Shown: positions 6,799 to 14,762, numbered from the stretch's first letter. The stretch is DNA of 32,392 nt from an uncultured Oscillospiraceae bacterium (GCA_900549755.1 URPQ01000014.1:1-32392), one strand, 5' to 3'. Notes: generated from the letters alone by a model not told the origin. A program made the numbers and translations.

Positions 6799-8082
6799 CT
6801 AATTTTCTTTGTCGGCAAGTAATTTTTCCAGTGCCGCATACCTTACTGCGAGCGCTAAAACCTCGGACGCCTTCTCTATTTCCTCAACCGAGGGGTAAGA
6901 GGGGGCTATTCTTATATTTGAATCCTTGGGGTCGTTGCCGTAGGGATATGTGGCTCCCGCGGGGGTCAGTATCATACCCGCGTTTGCACAAAGCTGCTCT
7001 ACCCTTTTAGCGCAGCCCTCAAGCACATAAAGGCTTATGAAATACCCGCCGCGCGGGGTGGTCCAGCGGGCAATACCCGTGCCGGAAAGCTGATTTTGCA
7101 GCTCTTTTTCAACCGTTTCGAATTTAGGTCTTAAAATTGCCGCATGGCGTTTCATATGTTTTTCAATATCCGCCACGGTTCTGAACATACGCGCGTGCCT
7201 TAACTGGTTGAGCTTATCGGGGCCTATGGTCTGGTATTTCATTCTGCCCTTTAAAAGCGCCACATTATTGGGGCTTGCCGCCTCAACCGCCACGCCCGCA
7301 CCCGGGAAGGTTATTTTGGAGGTAGAAGTGAAAATTATGGGAAGATCGGGGCTGCCCGCCTTAACACACTCATCGTATATATTAAGCAGCGTATCGCCCT
7401 CATCGTACAAATCGTGCACCACGTAAGCGTTATCCCAAAAAATTCTGAAATCCCCCGCGGCGGGCTTTAAGTGCGCCATACGGCGAACCACATTATCCGA
7501 ATAGGTTATTCCCTCGGGGTTTGAATATTTCGGAACGCACCATATTCCCTTAACCGACGGGTCCTTTACAAGCTCCTCAACCTCGTCCATATCGGGACCC
7601 TCATCATTCATCTGAACGGGTATAAGCTCAAAGCCGAAATACTCGGTAACCGCAAAGTGGCGGTCATACCCCGGCACTGGGCACAGGAATTTAAGCTTGC
7701 CCTGCTTCATCCATGGCTCGCCGCCCATACCGTGGGTCATAGCCTGTGCTATGGTATCAAACATCATATTAAGCGAAGAATTTCCGCCCACTATTATCTG
7801 GTCGGGGCTGAGCCCTAAAATTTTACCGAAAAGGTTTTTCAGCTCTGCAAGCCCGTCAAGCCCACCGTAGTTGCGGCAGTCTATTCCGCTTATGTTCTTA
7901 AAGCCTGTATCATTTCCCACAAGGTCGAACATTTTTTCGCTTAAATCCATATTGTCAAAGCCAGGCTTGCCACGCGACATATCAAGCGATAAGTGCATAC
8001 TGCGCATATGCTCATACTCATTGCGCACATTTTTAAGCTCAGCTGCAAGCTCATCGCGGTTCATACTTAAATAATCTGACAT
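6799..8082 (-). CDS. Aspartate aminotransferase-type PLP enzyme (PF12897 family)
   Basis: This 427-residue class I aminotransferase belongs to the subgroup marked by MSRGKPGFDNMDLS near the N-terminus, the group that contains mycobacterial Rv3722c, an aspartate aminotransferase. The expected cofactor residues are visible: Asp217 and Tyr220 in FWDNAYVVHD, and the Schiff-base lysine Lys256 in TSTSKITFPGAG. The likely reaction is transfer of the amino group between aspartate/glutamate and their oxoacids. The ribosome site GAGGTG is 7 nt before ATG. It is monocistronic with its own promoter. MocR-type regulators share the fold, but there is no DNA-binding domain here. Confidence 0.92.
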   Translation of the reverse strand: MSDYLSMNRDELAAELKNVRNEYEHMRSMHLSLDMSRGKPGFDNMDLSEKMFDLVGNDTGFKNISGIDCRNYGGLDGLAELKNLFGKILGLSPDQIIVGGNSSLNMMFDTIAQAMTHGMGGEPWMKQGKLKFLCPVPGYDRHFAVTEYFGFELIPVQMNDEGPDMDEVEELVKDPSVKGIWCVPKYSNPEGITYSDNVVRRMAHLKPAAGDFRIFWDNAYVVHDLYDEGDTLLNIYDECVKAGSPDLPIIFTSTSKITFPGAGVAVEAASPNNVALLKGRMKYQTIGPDKLNQLRHARMFRTVADIEKHMKRHAAILRPKFETVEKELQNQLSGTGIARWTTPRGGYFISLYVLEGCAKRVEQLCANAGMILTPAGATYPYGNDPKDSNIRIAPSYPSVEEIEKASEVLALAVRYAALEKLLADKEN

Positions 8083-8106
8083 ACTTTTTCACCTCATAAC
8101 TAAATA

Positions 8107-8135
8107 ATTATAATAGTTAAACGCCTATATTTCAA
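8107..8135 (-). promoter_or_regulatory. Promoter of the aminotransferase gene
   Basis: Minus strand: TTGAAA (8135-8130), 17-bp spacer, TATAAT (8112-8107). Confidence 0.7.
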
Positions 8136-8198
8136 GTAATAAAGCGCAAAAAGTTAATTTTTTACGTTTTCTACAAAAAATGCGTGGTCGGTTTATTC

Positions 8199-8227
8199 TT
8201 GACAAGAGATATATAAAAGTTTAATAT
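8199..8227 (+). promoter_or_regulatory. Promoter of the cohesin-like gene
   Basis: TTGACA (8199-8204), 17-bp spacer, TAATAT (8222-8227). The TTG start codon follows about 22 nt later. Confidence 0.75.
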
Positions 8228-8249
8228 AGAATGAAGGAAGGTGTAAAAA

Positions 8250-8768
8250 TTGAGCAAAAAGAATTTAATTATAATTATTTCCTCTGTTGCGGCGGGGCTT
8301 ATTCTTCTCGGCGCGCTTGGTATTTGGCTGGTTAATATTTTTAAATCGGGCAATAAGCAATCTGCGGGTTCGGGCGGCAACGCGGTTATCAGCGTAGGCT
8401 CTGTTTCTGCCGGAACGGGAAAGAACATAAGGGTTCCGGTAAGCTTTACGGGCAACCCGGGCGCCATGGGCTTTTTTATAGAGTTTGAATACGACGCAAA
8501 TTCACTTGAGTATTTAAGCACCGATAAGGGCGAGCTGCTTACCGATTGCGAGGTAGCCGAAGCCGGCAGCGGAAAATTAAAGCTTGTAAGCGTTGAGGAC
8601 GGAGATGTTAAAAAGGACGGTACACTGGCGTACCTGAATTTCAAAATTAAGGACGGTGCCGCCGGAAAATCGGAAATAAAGGCAATCTGCGGTGAAAACA
8701 GCGTTTGCAACTATGATGAAAAGGCAATTTCGGTTAAAACCGAAAACGGCACGGTTACAGTAAAATAA
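8250..8768 (+). CDS. Membrane-anchored cohesin-like domain protein
   Basis: The 172-residue protein has an N-terminal membrane anchor (residues 6-30) and a short Gly/Ser linker. Residues about 44-172 form an all-beta domain of cohesin type. Typical strands are visible: ISVGSVSAGTGKNIRVPVSF, MGFFIEFEYDANSLEYLS, LAYLNFKIKDGAAGKSEI. Cohesins bind dockerins in cellulosomes, but related modules occur on other surface proteins. The start is TTG with GGAAGGTG upstream, and the -10 box excludes any earlier start. It sits alone between its own promoter and a terminator, with no dockerin or glycoside hydrolase beside it. The assignment rests on strand pattern rather than a catalytic motif. Confidence 0.7.
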   Translation: MSKKNLIIIISSVAAGLILLGALGIWLVNIFKSGNKQSAGSGGNAVISVGSVSAGTGKNIRVPVSFTGNPGAMGFFIEFEYDANSLEYLSTDKGELLTDCEVAEAGSGKLKLVSVEDGDVKKDGTLAYLNFKIKDGAAGKSEIKAICGENSVCNYDEKAISVKTENGTVTVK

Positions 8769-8772
8769 GTAT

Positions 8773-8812
8773 AAAAAATCCCACTGTTTCATAATGAGAC
8801 AGTGGGATTTTT
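8773..8812. terminator. Bidirectional terminator
   Basis: A 14-bp stem AAAAATCCCACTGT/ACAGTGGGATTTTT with an 11-nt loop, between the convergent cohesin-like gene and the 92-residue gene. Confidence 0.85.
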
Positions 8813-8816
8813 GCAT

Positions 8817-9095
8817 TTAATTCTTTAAAGCTCTTTCAAGCCACACAAAGCCTACGTCAAGCGCGTCAAAGAAATTTTCCTTTGCCGTTTCCTTAACCAC
8901 CCTGTCCTTATTAGGCAGCTGAGTGTCGCTTTTAAGCAGCTGAACGGTAACTTTTTCGGGGATTTTATCCTCTTTTGTTTCCGTAAGCACCGTGAACTTT
9001 ATTACGTAAGCGTCCGCCATATCGCCGTAGAAAATTTCTTTTCCGCTGCGCACAAGCGGCTTGCCCTTATAATTCAAAAAATTGTTTTCTGCCAT
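8817..9095 (-). CDS. Conserved hypothetical protein, 92 residues
   Basis: This is a small soluble protein beginning NNFLNYKGKPLVRSGKEIFY, predicted mostly beta with a C-terminal helix (FFDALDVGFVWLERAL). I recall similar short proteins as conserved hypotheticals in Clostridia, but no function is known to me. It starts 9 nt after the stop of the 89-residue gene, with GGAG before ATG, so the two are co-transcribed. A strong hairpin terminator follows its stop. Confidence 0.75.
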   Translation of the reverse strand: MAENNFLNYKGKPLVRSGKEIFYGDMADAYVIKFTVLTETKEDKIPEKVTVQLLKSDTQLPNKDRVVKETAKENFFDALDVGFVWLERALKN

Positions 9096-9104
9096 TTTTA
9101 CTCC

Positions 9105-9374
9105 TTACTTATTATCCTCTCCCGGAATTTCGCCATAAAGATTAAAGCGGAAAAGCATAGTTTCATCATCGGGGTTGGTGCAGCGAATAGTAGCCTCCGT
9201 TACCTCGGTGTTTTTAAGAATGGTGCTGAGTCCCAACATCTGGCAAAGCTTTGATTTAAGGTTTAGCACATCGCCGTCCTTTGTTTCAAGGTAAACATCA
9301 CCCTTGCACTCATCTACAGCCTTTATAAAATCGTCAAAGTCCACATTGTGAAGTTGAATTTTTCCGTTATCCAT
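9105..9374 (-). CDS. Conserved hypothetical protein, 89 residues
   Basis: This is a small acidic protein. Residues 2-40 suggest helix and strands (DFDDFIKAVDECKGDVYLET), then LNLKSKLCQMLGLSTIL, ending DDETMLFRFNLYGEIPGEDNK. From memory, similar clostridial proteins are often mislabelled 'polyA polymerase', which the sequence does not support. The ribosome site AGGAGG lies about 9 nt before ATG. It is the first gene of a two-gene operon divergent from glyS. Confidence 0.75.
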   Translation of the reverse strand: MDNGKIQLHNVDFDDFIKAVDECKGDVYLETKDGDVLNLKSKLCQMLGLSTILKNTEVTEATIRCTNPDDETMLFRFNLYGEIPGEDNK

Positions 9375-9405
9375 TTTTACAAGCCTCCTCTTATGCTATA
9401 TTAAA

Positions 9406-9434
9406 AGTATAATCCATATAAATAAATATGTCAA
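9406..9434 (-). promoter_or_regulatory. Promoter of the two small conserved genes
   Basis: Minus strand: TTGACA (9434-9429), 17-bp spacer, TATACT (9411-9406). Its -35 box lies only 7 bp from that of the divergent glyS promoter. Confidence 0.75.
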
Positions 9435-9441
9435 GTAAGTG

Positions 9442-9470
9442 TTGACATTTTGACAAAATTCATTTACTAT
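9442..9470 (+). promoter_or_regulatory. Promoter of glyS
   Basis: TTGACA (9442-9447), 17-bp spacer, TACTAT (9465-9470). The leader would be only about 33 nt, leaving no room for a T-box. Confidence 0.65.
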
Positions 9471-9509
9471 AGTATTTGTAGAAATTTCGGGTTTATGGAG
9501 GAATTTGCT

Positions 9510-10901
9510 TTGGAAAACTCAAAAAAAAGTATGGATACTATTGTAGCTCTTGCAAAAGGGCGCGGGTTTGTATACCCCGGCAGCGAAATTTACGGCGGGC
9601 TTGCAAACTCGTGGGATTACGGTCCCTTGGGAGTAGAGCTTAAAAACAATATTAAAAGGGCGTGGCTTAAAAAGTTCGTTCAGGAATGTCCCTATAACGT
9701 GGGGCTTGACAGCGCGATACTTATGAACCCGGAAACCTGGGTGGCATCAGGTCACTTAGGCGGATTTTCCGACCCGCTTATGGACTGCAAGAGCTGTAAA
9801 ACCCGCCACAGAGCCGATAAACTTATAGAAGACTATGTGGCTGAAAACGGGCTTAACGATAACCCCGCCGCCATGAGCGATGAGGAAATGATGCAGTATA
9901 TTAAGGATAAGGGCATTGCCTGCCCCAACTGCGGCAGCCACGATTTTACCGATATACGCAAGTTTAACCTTATGTTCAAGACCTTTCAGGGCGTAACCGA
10001 GGACAGCACATCTACACTTTACCTCCGCCCCGAGACCGCGCAGGGCATTTTTGTAAACTTTAAGAACATTGCCCGCACCACCCGTAAAAAAATACCGTTC
10101 GGCGTGGCGCAGATAGGTAAATCGTTCAGAAACGAAATTACCCCCGGTAACTTTATTTTCCGTATCCGCGAGTTTGAGCAAATGGAGCTTGAGTTCTTCT
10201 GCAAGCCCGGCACCGACCTTGAATGGTTTGAATACTGGCGCGCTTACTGCCGCAAGTGGCTCTTAGACCTGGGAATAAACGAGGAGCATTTAAGGTTGCG
10301 CGACCACGATAAGGATGAGCTTTGCTTCTACTCAAAGGCTACAACCGACTTTGAGTTCCTCTTCCCGTTCGGCTGGGGCGAATTATGGGGCGTTGCCGAC
10401 CGCACGGATTACGATTTAACCCAGCACTCCGAGCACTCGGGGCAGCCTATGGATTACTTTGACCCCGAAACAAACGAAAAATATATACCCTATGTTATAG
10501 AGCCGTCGCTCGGCGCTGACCGCGTGCTGCTCGCTTTCCTTTGCGACGCATACGATGAGGAAACCGATGAAAAGGGAGATGTTCGCACCGTTATGCACTT
10601 CCACCCGGCGCTCGCCCCCTTTAAAGCCGCGGTGCTCCCACTCTCGAAGAAGCTTTCGGAAAAAGCGACCGAAATATATTCAGAGCTTTCAAAGGACTTT
10701 ATGATTGACTTTGACGACGCGGGCTCAATAGGCAAGCGCTACCGCCGCCAGGATGAAATAGGCACGCCTATTTGCATAACCTACGATTTCGACTCGGTAG
10801 AGGATAAATGCGTTACCGTTCGCGACCGCGACACAATGGAGCAAAAGCGCATACCGATAGCCGAGCTGAAAGCGTACATTGCAGAAGCCGTTAAATTCTA
10901 A
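9510..10901 (+). CDS. glyS: Glycyl-tRNA synthetase (alpha2 class II type)
   Basis: It charges tRNA-Gly with glycine. The 463 residues from TTG 9510 match the single-chain alpha2 form. The start is set by GGAGG at 9497-9501, 8 nt upstream, and a longer frame from 9450 would begin inside the promoter. Visible features are the N-terminal ALAKGRGFVYPGSEIYGGL, Cys-rich patches CKSCKTRHRAD and CPNCGSHDF that may bind zinc, and motif 2 FRNEITPGNFIFRIREFEQM. Motif 3 is YVIEPSLGADRVLLAFL, followed by a C-terminal anticodon-binding domain. A Na/Pi cotransporter gene follows after 15 nt and probably shares the transcript. Confidence 0.97.
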   Translation: MENSKKSMDTIVALAKGRGFVYPGSEIYGGLANSWDYGPLGVELKNNIKRAWLKKFVQECPYNVGLDSAILMNPETWVASGHLGGFSDPLMDCKSCKTRHRADKLIEDYVAENGLNDNPAAMSDEEMMQYIKDKGIACPNCGSHDFTDIRKFNLMFKTFQGVTEDSTSTLYLRPETAQGIFVNFKNIARTTRKKIPFGVAQIGKSFRNEITPGNFIFRIREFEQMELEFFCKPGTDLEWFEYWRAYCRKWLLDLGINEEHLRLRDHDKDELCFYSKATTDFEFLFPFGWGELWGVADRTDYDLTQHSEHSGQPMDYFDPETNEKYIPYVIEPSLGADRVLLAFLCDAYDEETDEKGDVRTVMHFHPALAPFKAAVLPLSKKLSEKATEIYSELSKDFMIDFDDAGSIGKRYRRQDEIGTPICITYDFDSVEDKCVTVRDRDTMEQKRIPIAELKAYIAEAVKF

Positions 10902-10916
10902 AACAGGGGTAAAAAT

Positions 10917-12671
10917 ATGTCTTCAACTACTATACTCTTAATGGTGGCCGAGCTTTTCGGCGGGCTTGCGTTCTTCCTTTACGGAATGTCAATGCTGTCG
11001 GGCGGGCTTGAAAATCTGACCGGCGGCACATTGGAGCAGACCTTGAAAAAGGTCACCCGAAACCCATTTTTAAGTTTTTTCCTCGGTGCGGGAATAACCA
11101 TTGCAATACAATCGTCTTCGGCAATGACAGTTATGCTCGTAGGTCTTGTAAACTCTGGCATAGTCGATTTTTGCGATACCTTCGGCGTTGTTATGGGTTC
11201 AAACGTGGGCACCACCCTTACCGCGTGGCTTTTGAGCCTTGCGGGCATAGGCGGGGATAATTTCTTCCTGACGCTGCTTAAGCCCATGACTTTCGCCCCC
11301 CTGCTTGCGTTTATCGGTATTCTTTTCAGAATGATTTCAAAGGAAGAAAAGAAGAAAAATATCGGGCTTATTTTCATAGGCTTTGCCATTCTTATGACCG
11401 GCATGGACTTTATGAGCAACTCTATGAACTCCGTGCAGGAAATGAAGGGCTTTCAAAGCCTGCTTACGGCGTTCAGCAGCCCAATAGTAGCGCTTTTAAT
11501 CTCAATTCTTTTCACCGGGATAATTCAGTCCTCCGCCGCCACAATAGGTATAGTTCAGGCTTTGGCGCTTACAGGCGCCATAACCTACGAAATGGCAATA
11601 CCGCTGGTGCTGGGCGCCAATATCGGCACCTGCATTACCGCGTTTCTTTCCAGCTTCGGAACAAACAAAAACGCAAAGCGTGTTGTTGCGCTGCATATAT
11701 ATGTAAATGTTATCGGCTCGGTTGTATGTATGATAATTCTTTACATACTCAAAGCCGCAGGCGCGAGCGTTTTATCAATGACCGTCTCTATGTTCGGCGT
11801 TGCAATTATCCACACGCTGTTTAACCTTGTTAATACAATAGTGCTTATCCCCTTTAAAAAGGCTATCTACAAGCTGTGCGAGCTTACCGTTAAGGGTGAT
11901 AACGATAAAACGCATACCGTTTTTTTGGACGAGCGTTTGTTCAACAATACCGCGCTTGCGGTGTCTGAATGTCACCGCCTTACAAACGAAATGGCAGAGC
12001 ACGCAAGAGACTCGCTTACCAAGGCTATAGGACTTATATCGTCCTACAAAGCCGAAACCGCGCAGTATATTCGCGAAAACGAGGAGCTTATTGATAAATA
12101 TGAGGACAAGCTCGGCACTTATTTAGTAAGGCTCAGCAACAACGAGCTTTCGGAAAATCTTTCCCACTCAATAGCCCGTATGCTCCACAGTATAGGTGAC
12201 TTTGAGCGAATAGGCGACCACGCGCTTAATATCTGTAAGGTTGCCGAGGAAATGCACAATAAAAACATTCATTTTTCAGATGAGGCAAAGAAAGAAATCG
12301 CGGTTATAACAAACGCCGTTACCGAAATACTCAATATGACGGTGGATTCGTTTATAAATGACGATATAGAGCTTGCCTCTCACGTTGAGCCGCTTGAGCA
12401 GGTTATAGATACGCTTAATAAAAAGCTTAAAGCGCGCCATGTTGCAAGGCTGCAAAGCGGCGAATGTACCATTGAGCTGGGCTTTGTATTTACCGACCTG
12501 CTAACCAACTACGAGCGCGTTTCCGACCATTGCTCGAATGTTGCGGTTTACACCATGCAGCTGCCGAGCGATAAGCTGGATGCGCACAAGTACCTCGCGA
12601 AAATCAAAAACGCCGAAACCGGCGCCTTTGTTGATGATTTCAATATGTACGCCGAAAAATATTCAGTTTAA
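10917..12671 (+). CDS. Na/Pi cotransporter family protein with C-terminal PhoU-like domain
   Basis: The 584-residue protein probably imports phosphate with sodium. The membrane half contains the paired family signatures QSSSAMTVMLVGLVNSG (from residue 65) and QSSAATIGIVQALALTG (from residue 204), each followed by a GSNVGTT or GANIGT motif (residues 94 and 233), the inverted repeat of the NptA/SLC34 family. From about residue 345 a cytoplasmic helical domain resembles PhoU, including RMLHSIGDFERIGDHALNI and YERVSDHCSNVAVY. It has no promoter of its own within the 15-nt gap after glyS. A perfect hairpin terminator follows, into which repeat copy B has inserted. Confidence 0.94.
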   Translation: MSSTTILLMVAELFGGLAFFLYGMSMLSGGLENLTGGTLEQTLKKVTRNPFLSFFLGAGITIAIQSSSAMTVMLVGLVNSGIVDFCDTFGVVMGSNVGTTLTAWLLSLAGIGGDNFFLTLLKPMTFAPLLAFIGILFRMISKEEKKKNIGLIFIGFAILMTGMDFMSNSMNSVQEMKGFQSLLTAFSSPIVALLISILFTGIIQSSAATIGIVQALALTGAITYEMAIPLVLGANIGTCITAFLSSFGTNKNAKRVVALHIYVNVIGSVVCMIILYILKAAGASVLSMTVSMFGVAIIHTLFNLVNTIVLIPFKKAIYKLCELTVKGDNDKTHTVFLDERLFNNTALAVSECHRLTNEMAEHARDSLTKAIGLISSYKAETAQYIRENEELIDKYEDKLGTYLVRLSNNELSENLSHSIARMLHSIGDFERIGDHALNICKVAEEMHNKNIHFSDEAKKEIAVITNAVTEILNMTVDSFINDDIELASHVEPLEQVIDTLNKKLKARHVARLQSGECTIELGFVFTDLLTNYERVSDHCSNVAVYTMQLPSDKLDAHKYLAKIKNAETGAFVDDFNMYAEKYSV

Positions 12672-12683
12672 CTCATTAAATGC

Positions 12684-12729
12684 AAAAAAGCTGTCACAGA
12701 CCCGCAAGGTTACCTGTGACAGCTTTTTT
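12684..12729. terminator. Terminator after the Na/Pi cotransporter gene
   Basis: AAAAAAGCTGTCACAG pairs perfectly with CTGTGACAGCTTTTTT around a 14-nt loop, and works on both strands. Its right arm (GACAGCTTTTTT) is repeated at 12953-12964 on the far side of repeat copy B. Confidence 0.9.
12718..12729. repeat. 12-bp direct repeat flanking repeat copy B (left)
   Basis: GACAGCTTTTTT, identical to 12953-12964; a probable target duplication derived from the terminator arm. Confidence 0.75.
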
Positions 12730-12952
12730 GAGCGTGTCGAATAAATCTCCACGCTCTTGGACGGGAATGCCGCTCGCTCGAAAATCAAAGATTTTCGGAC
12801 TGCACTCTATCCCCGCCAATACCACCCCAGTGCCCTTGAAAAATCGCTAAATAAGCGATTTTTCGCTTACAAGGTGTTTTTCCGCCGCACCTGTCAGCGG
12901 AAAAACGAAAAATGCGGCGTTTACGCCGCAAAAATAGAATTTGGGGTTTATC
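12730..12952 (-). mobile_element. Dispersed structured repeat, copy B (reverse orientation)
   Basis: It carries the same order of elements as copy A, read on the minus strand. The third hairpin reads GAAAAATCGCT/AGCGATTTTTC, differing from copy A by a paired C-G to T-A change. The first hairpin has loop TAAA. The terminal hairpin is degenerate (GAGCGTGGAG versus CGACACGCTC). It lies between convergent genes and is bounded by a 12-bp direct repeat. Confidence 0.85.
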
Positions 12953-12964
12953 GACAGCTTTTTT
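12953..12964. repeat. 12-bp direct repeat flanking repeat copy B (right)
   Basis: GACAGCTTTTTT. Up to 5 bp next to the element (CTGTC on the minus strand) might belong to the element end, as in copy A. Confidence 0.7.
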
Positions 12965-12973
12965 ATATTCTTC

Positions 12974-13453
12974 TTAAAGCGAAAAGGCTATGTTTTTACC
13001 GGTTGGAGTGTAAATCCTGTATTTTACGCCCGCCGTTTCAAACATACGCTTTGAGGCAAGCACACTGTCTGAATCGGAGTATTTATCCGACATATAAACC
13101 ACCTCGGTTATGCCCGACTGAATAATCGCCTTTGCGCACTCATTGCACGGGAAAAGCGTAGAATAAACCGTACAGCCGCGAACGCTGCCGACCGCGCAGT
13201 TTAAAATCGCGTTAAGCTCGGCATGGCAAACATAAAGATACTTTGAATTAAGCGGGTCACCGTCGCGCCCCCAGGGAAAATCATCATCACTGCAACAGCG
13301 CGGCATACCGTTGTAGCCCATTGAAAGTATACGTTTTTCCGAATTTACTATGCAGGCGCCCACCTGGGTTGAAGGGTCCTTGCTGCGCAGGGAGGAAAGT
13401 ATGGCAATACCCATAAAGTATTCATCCCAGCTTAAATAATCTGCTCTTTTCAA
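12974..13453 (-). CDS. dCMP deaminase family protein
   Basis: This zinc deaminase probably converts dCMP to dUMP for dTTP synthesis. It has 159 residues from TTG 13453, chosen because GAGGTG lies 6 nt upstream and the family begins with RADYLSWDEYFMGIA. Zinc ligands are visible: His77-Ala-Glu79 (CHAELNAIL) and Cys103/Cys106 (PCNECAK), with VGACIVN and YNGMPR typical of ComEB/dCMP deaminases. Further residues upstream are open but unsupported. It is the last gene of a three-gene operon with two membrane proteins. No simple terminator follows; the bidirectional hairpin at 12684-12729, beyond repeat copy B, may serve. Confidence 0.92.
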   Translation of the reverse strand: MKRADYLSWDEYFMGIAILSSLRSKDPSTQVGACIVNSEKRILSMGYNGMPRCCSDDDFPWGRDGDPLNSKYLYVCHAELNAILNCAVGSVRGCTVYSTLFPCNECAKAIIQSGITEVVYMSDKYSDSDSVLASKRMFETAGVKYRIYTPTGKNIAFSL

Positions 13454-13463
13454 AATTAACACC

Positions 13464-13718
13464 TCATTTATTTTCAGTAAGCCGTAACAGCGCCTGCATA
13501 TCCCCCTCAGCGTCACGAATAACGCAGCGCAGCGTTATAAGCGCAATTATAAGCATAAGCATAAGCAACAAAACGCAGCCGCCGAAGAAAAACAGTGTAT
13601 CGAAATCTATATTAAGAGTATCAAGTGAAAAGCTCTTTATTACAAGAATAATGACAAGCAAAACCGCAATTATCGAAAGAACACGGAACAAAATTTTTGA
13701 GCGGTCGAAAATTTTCAT
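13464..13718 (-). CDS. Small two-helix membrane protein, unknown function
   Basis: The 84-residue protein has two strong hydrophobic segments (residues about 10-28 and 41-65), a basic N-terminus MKIFDRSK and a short charged tail. The fold resembles many uncharacterised small membrane proteins. Its ATG follows the stop of the 245-residue gene directly (TAAATG), with GGAGGG inside that gene's end, so translation is coupled. The dCMP deaminase start follows 10 nt after its stop. Confidence 0.75.
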   Translation of the reverse strand: MKIFDRSKILFRVLSIIAVLLVIILVIKSFSLDTLNIDFDTLFFFGGCVLLLMLMLIIALITLRCVIRDAEGDMQALLRLTENK

Positions 13719-14456
13719 TTATTTCCCTCCGTTTTTTATGCCGTCAAGCGTTTTTTCAGCCGCCTTATGCGCGTCGGCAGCGCCTTTTTTGCTTTCAAGC
13801 ACCGTATCTGATACCCTGCGGCAGGAAATGCGCAAGCCGTCGGGCAGCTTTCCGTAATCCTTAGTTTCGGTCGCTTTATAAAAATCATCACTCAGCATAA
13901 GCGGCTCGCCATCAAAAAGCCCGGTGCCGTCAGATAAATCCGAAAGATATTTATATGACTCCTCATCGGTTATAAACAGCATTGCGTTTTGGTCGCCGGC
14001 TATCATTGCCTGCAATTTTGTCATCATAGTATAGCGGTATTGCGTATCGCCCGATTTATTGTTAAAGCTGCAATTAACAACCTGCACGTGTACCTCGCCG
14101 TCGCCGTTTATATCCTCGGTATATTTCGATATATAGTCCGCTACGGCGTTTGCCTGCTCATCAAGCGCGGCGGTATATGTAAAATAAACCACCTCAAGGT
14201 CATATTTCGTCCTTGTAGCGCACTGGGTTATAAGCACCGCCAGCACAACCGTTATTGCCGTTACCGCCACAACATACCATTTATACTGAAACCAGAAGTT
14301 ATCCCATTTTTCCTTGGGCGTTTTGGGAACAATAGCAACCTCGCTGGGCTTTGGCGGGGCTGCCATTTCCCCGCTCTGCATTTTTTTAAGCTCTAAAAAT
14401 TCCTGGCGCGCCCTGCGCTGTTCCTCAAGAATTTCATTTGTATCTTTTTCGGACAT
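13719..14456 (-). CDS. Single-pass membrane protein of unknown function
   Basis: The 245-residue protein has a charged cytoplasmic N-terminus (residues 1-60, helical EILEEQRRARQEFLELKK, then Pro-rich). One membrane helix lies near residues 62-80 (WYVVAVTAITVVLAVLI). The outside domain of about 165 residues has no motif I recognise. There is no lipobox or signal peptidase site, so the helix is probably a retained anchor. The start has GGGGAGA upstream. It heads an operon with a two-helix protein and a dCMP deaminase, whose linkage may be incidental. Confidence 0.75.
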   Translation of the reverse strand: MSEKDTNEILEEQRRARQEFLELKKMQSGEMAAPPKPSEVAIVPKTPKEKWDNFWFQYKWYVVAVTAITVVLAVLITQCATRTKYDLEVVYFTYTAALDEQANAVADYISKYTEDINGDGEVHVQVVNCSFNNKSGDTQYRYTMMTKLQAMIAGDQNAMLFITDEESYKYLSDLSDGTGLFDGEPLMLSDDFYKATETKDYGKLPDGLRISCRRVSDTVLESKKGAADAHKAAEKTLDGIKNGGK

Positions 14457-14485
14457 CTTTCCGTCTCCCCATATGTTATACTACA

Positions 14486-14514
14486 AATATAACATTTTGC
14501 CGACATTTTTTCAA
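14486..14514 (-). promoter_or_regulatory. Promoter of the membrane protein-dCMP deaminase operon
   Basis: Minus strand: TTGAAA (14514-14509), 17-bp spacer, TATATT (14491-14486). Repeat copy C begins about 20 bp upstream of the -35 box. Confidence 0.65.
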
Positions 14515-14535
14515 GACAAATATGCAAAAATATTC

Positions 14536-14762
14536 AGTTTGTTGATAAACCAAACTCTATTTTTGCGGCGTTCACGCCGCATTTACGTTTTTCCGCTGAC
14601 ATGCGCGGCGGAAAAACACCTTGTAAGCGAAAAATAGCTTTTTAAGCTATTTTTCAAGGGCACTGGGGTGGTATTGGCGGGGATAGAGTGCAGTCCGAAA
14701 ATCTTTGATTTTCGAGCGAACGGCATCACCGTCCAAGAGCGTGTCGACTTTTTCGACACGCT
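14536..14762 (+). mobile_element. Dispersed structured repeat, copy C (about 227 bp)
   Basis: The left end is AGTTTGTTGATAAACC and the right end hairpin GAGCGTGTCGA/TCGACACGCT. The third hairpin is GAAAAATAGCT/AGCTATTTTTC: two base pairs differ from copy A and both sides change together. It lies between the divergent membrane-protein operon and the GH25 gene. I see no flanking duplication and no terminator at this site, unlike copies A and B. Confidence 0.85.

Noticed and set aside
8171..8710. 179-codon open frame on the minus strand
   Set aside because: It is antisense to the cohesin-like gene, covers that gene's promoter, and has Ser/Pro-rich shadow composition.
12757..13125. Open frame of about 120 codons across repeat copy B, and similar frames of 60-70 codons in copy A
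   Set aside because: The frame is broken by an in-frame TAG within the third hairpin of copies C and D, and the base changes preserve pairing rather than codons.
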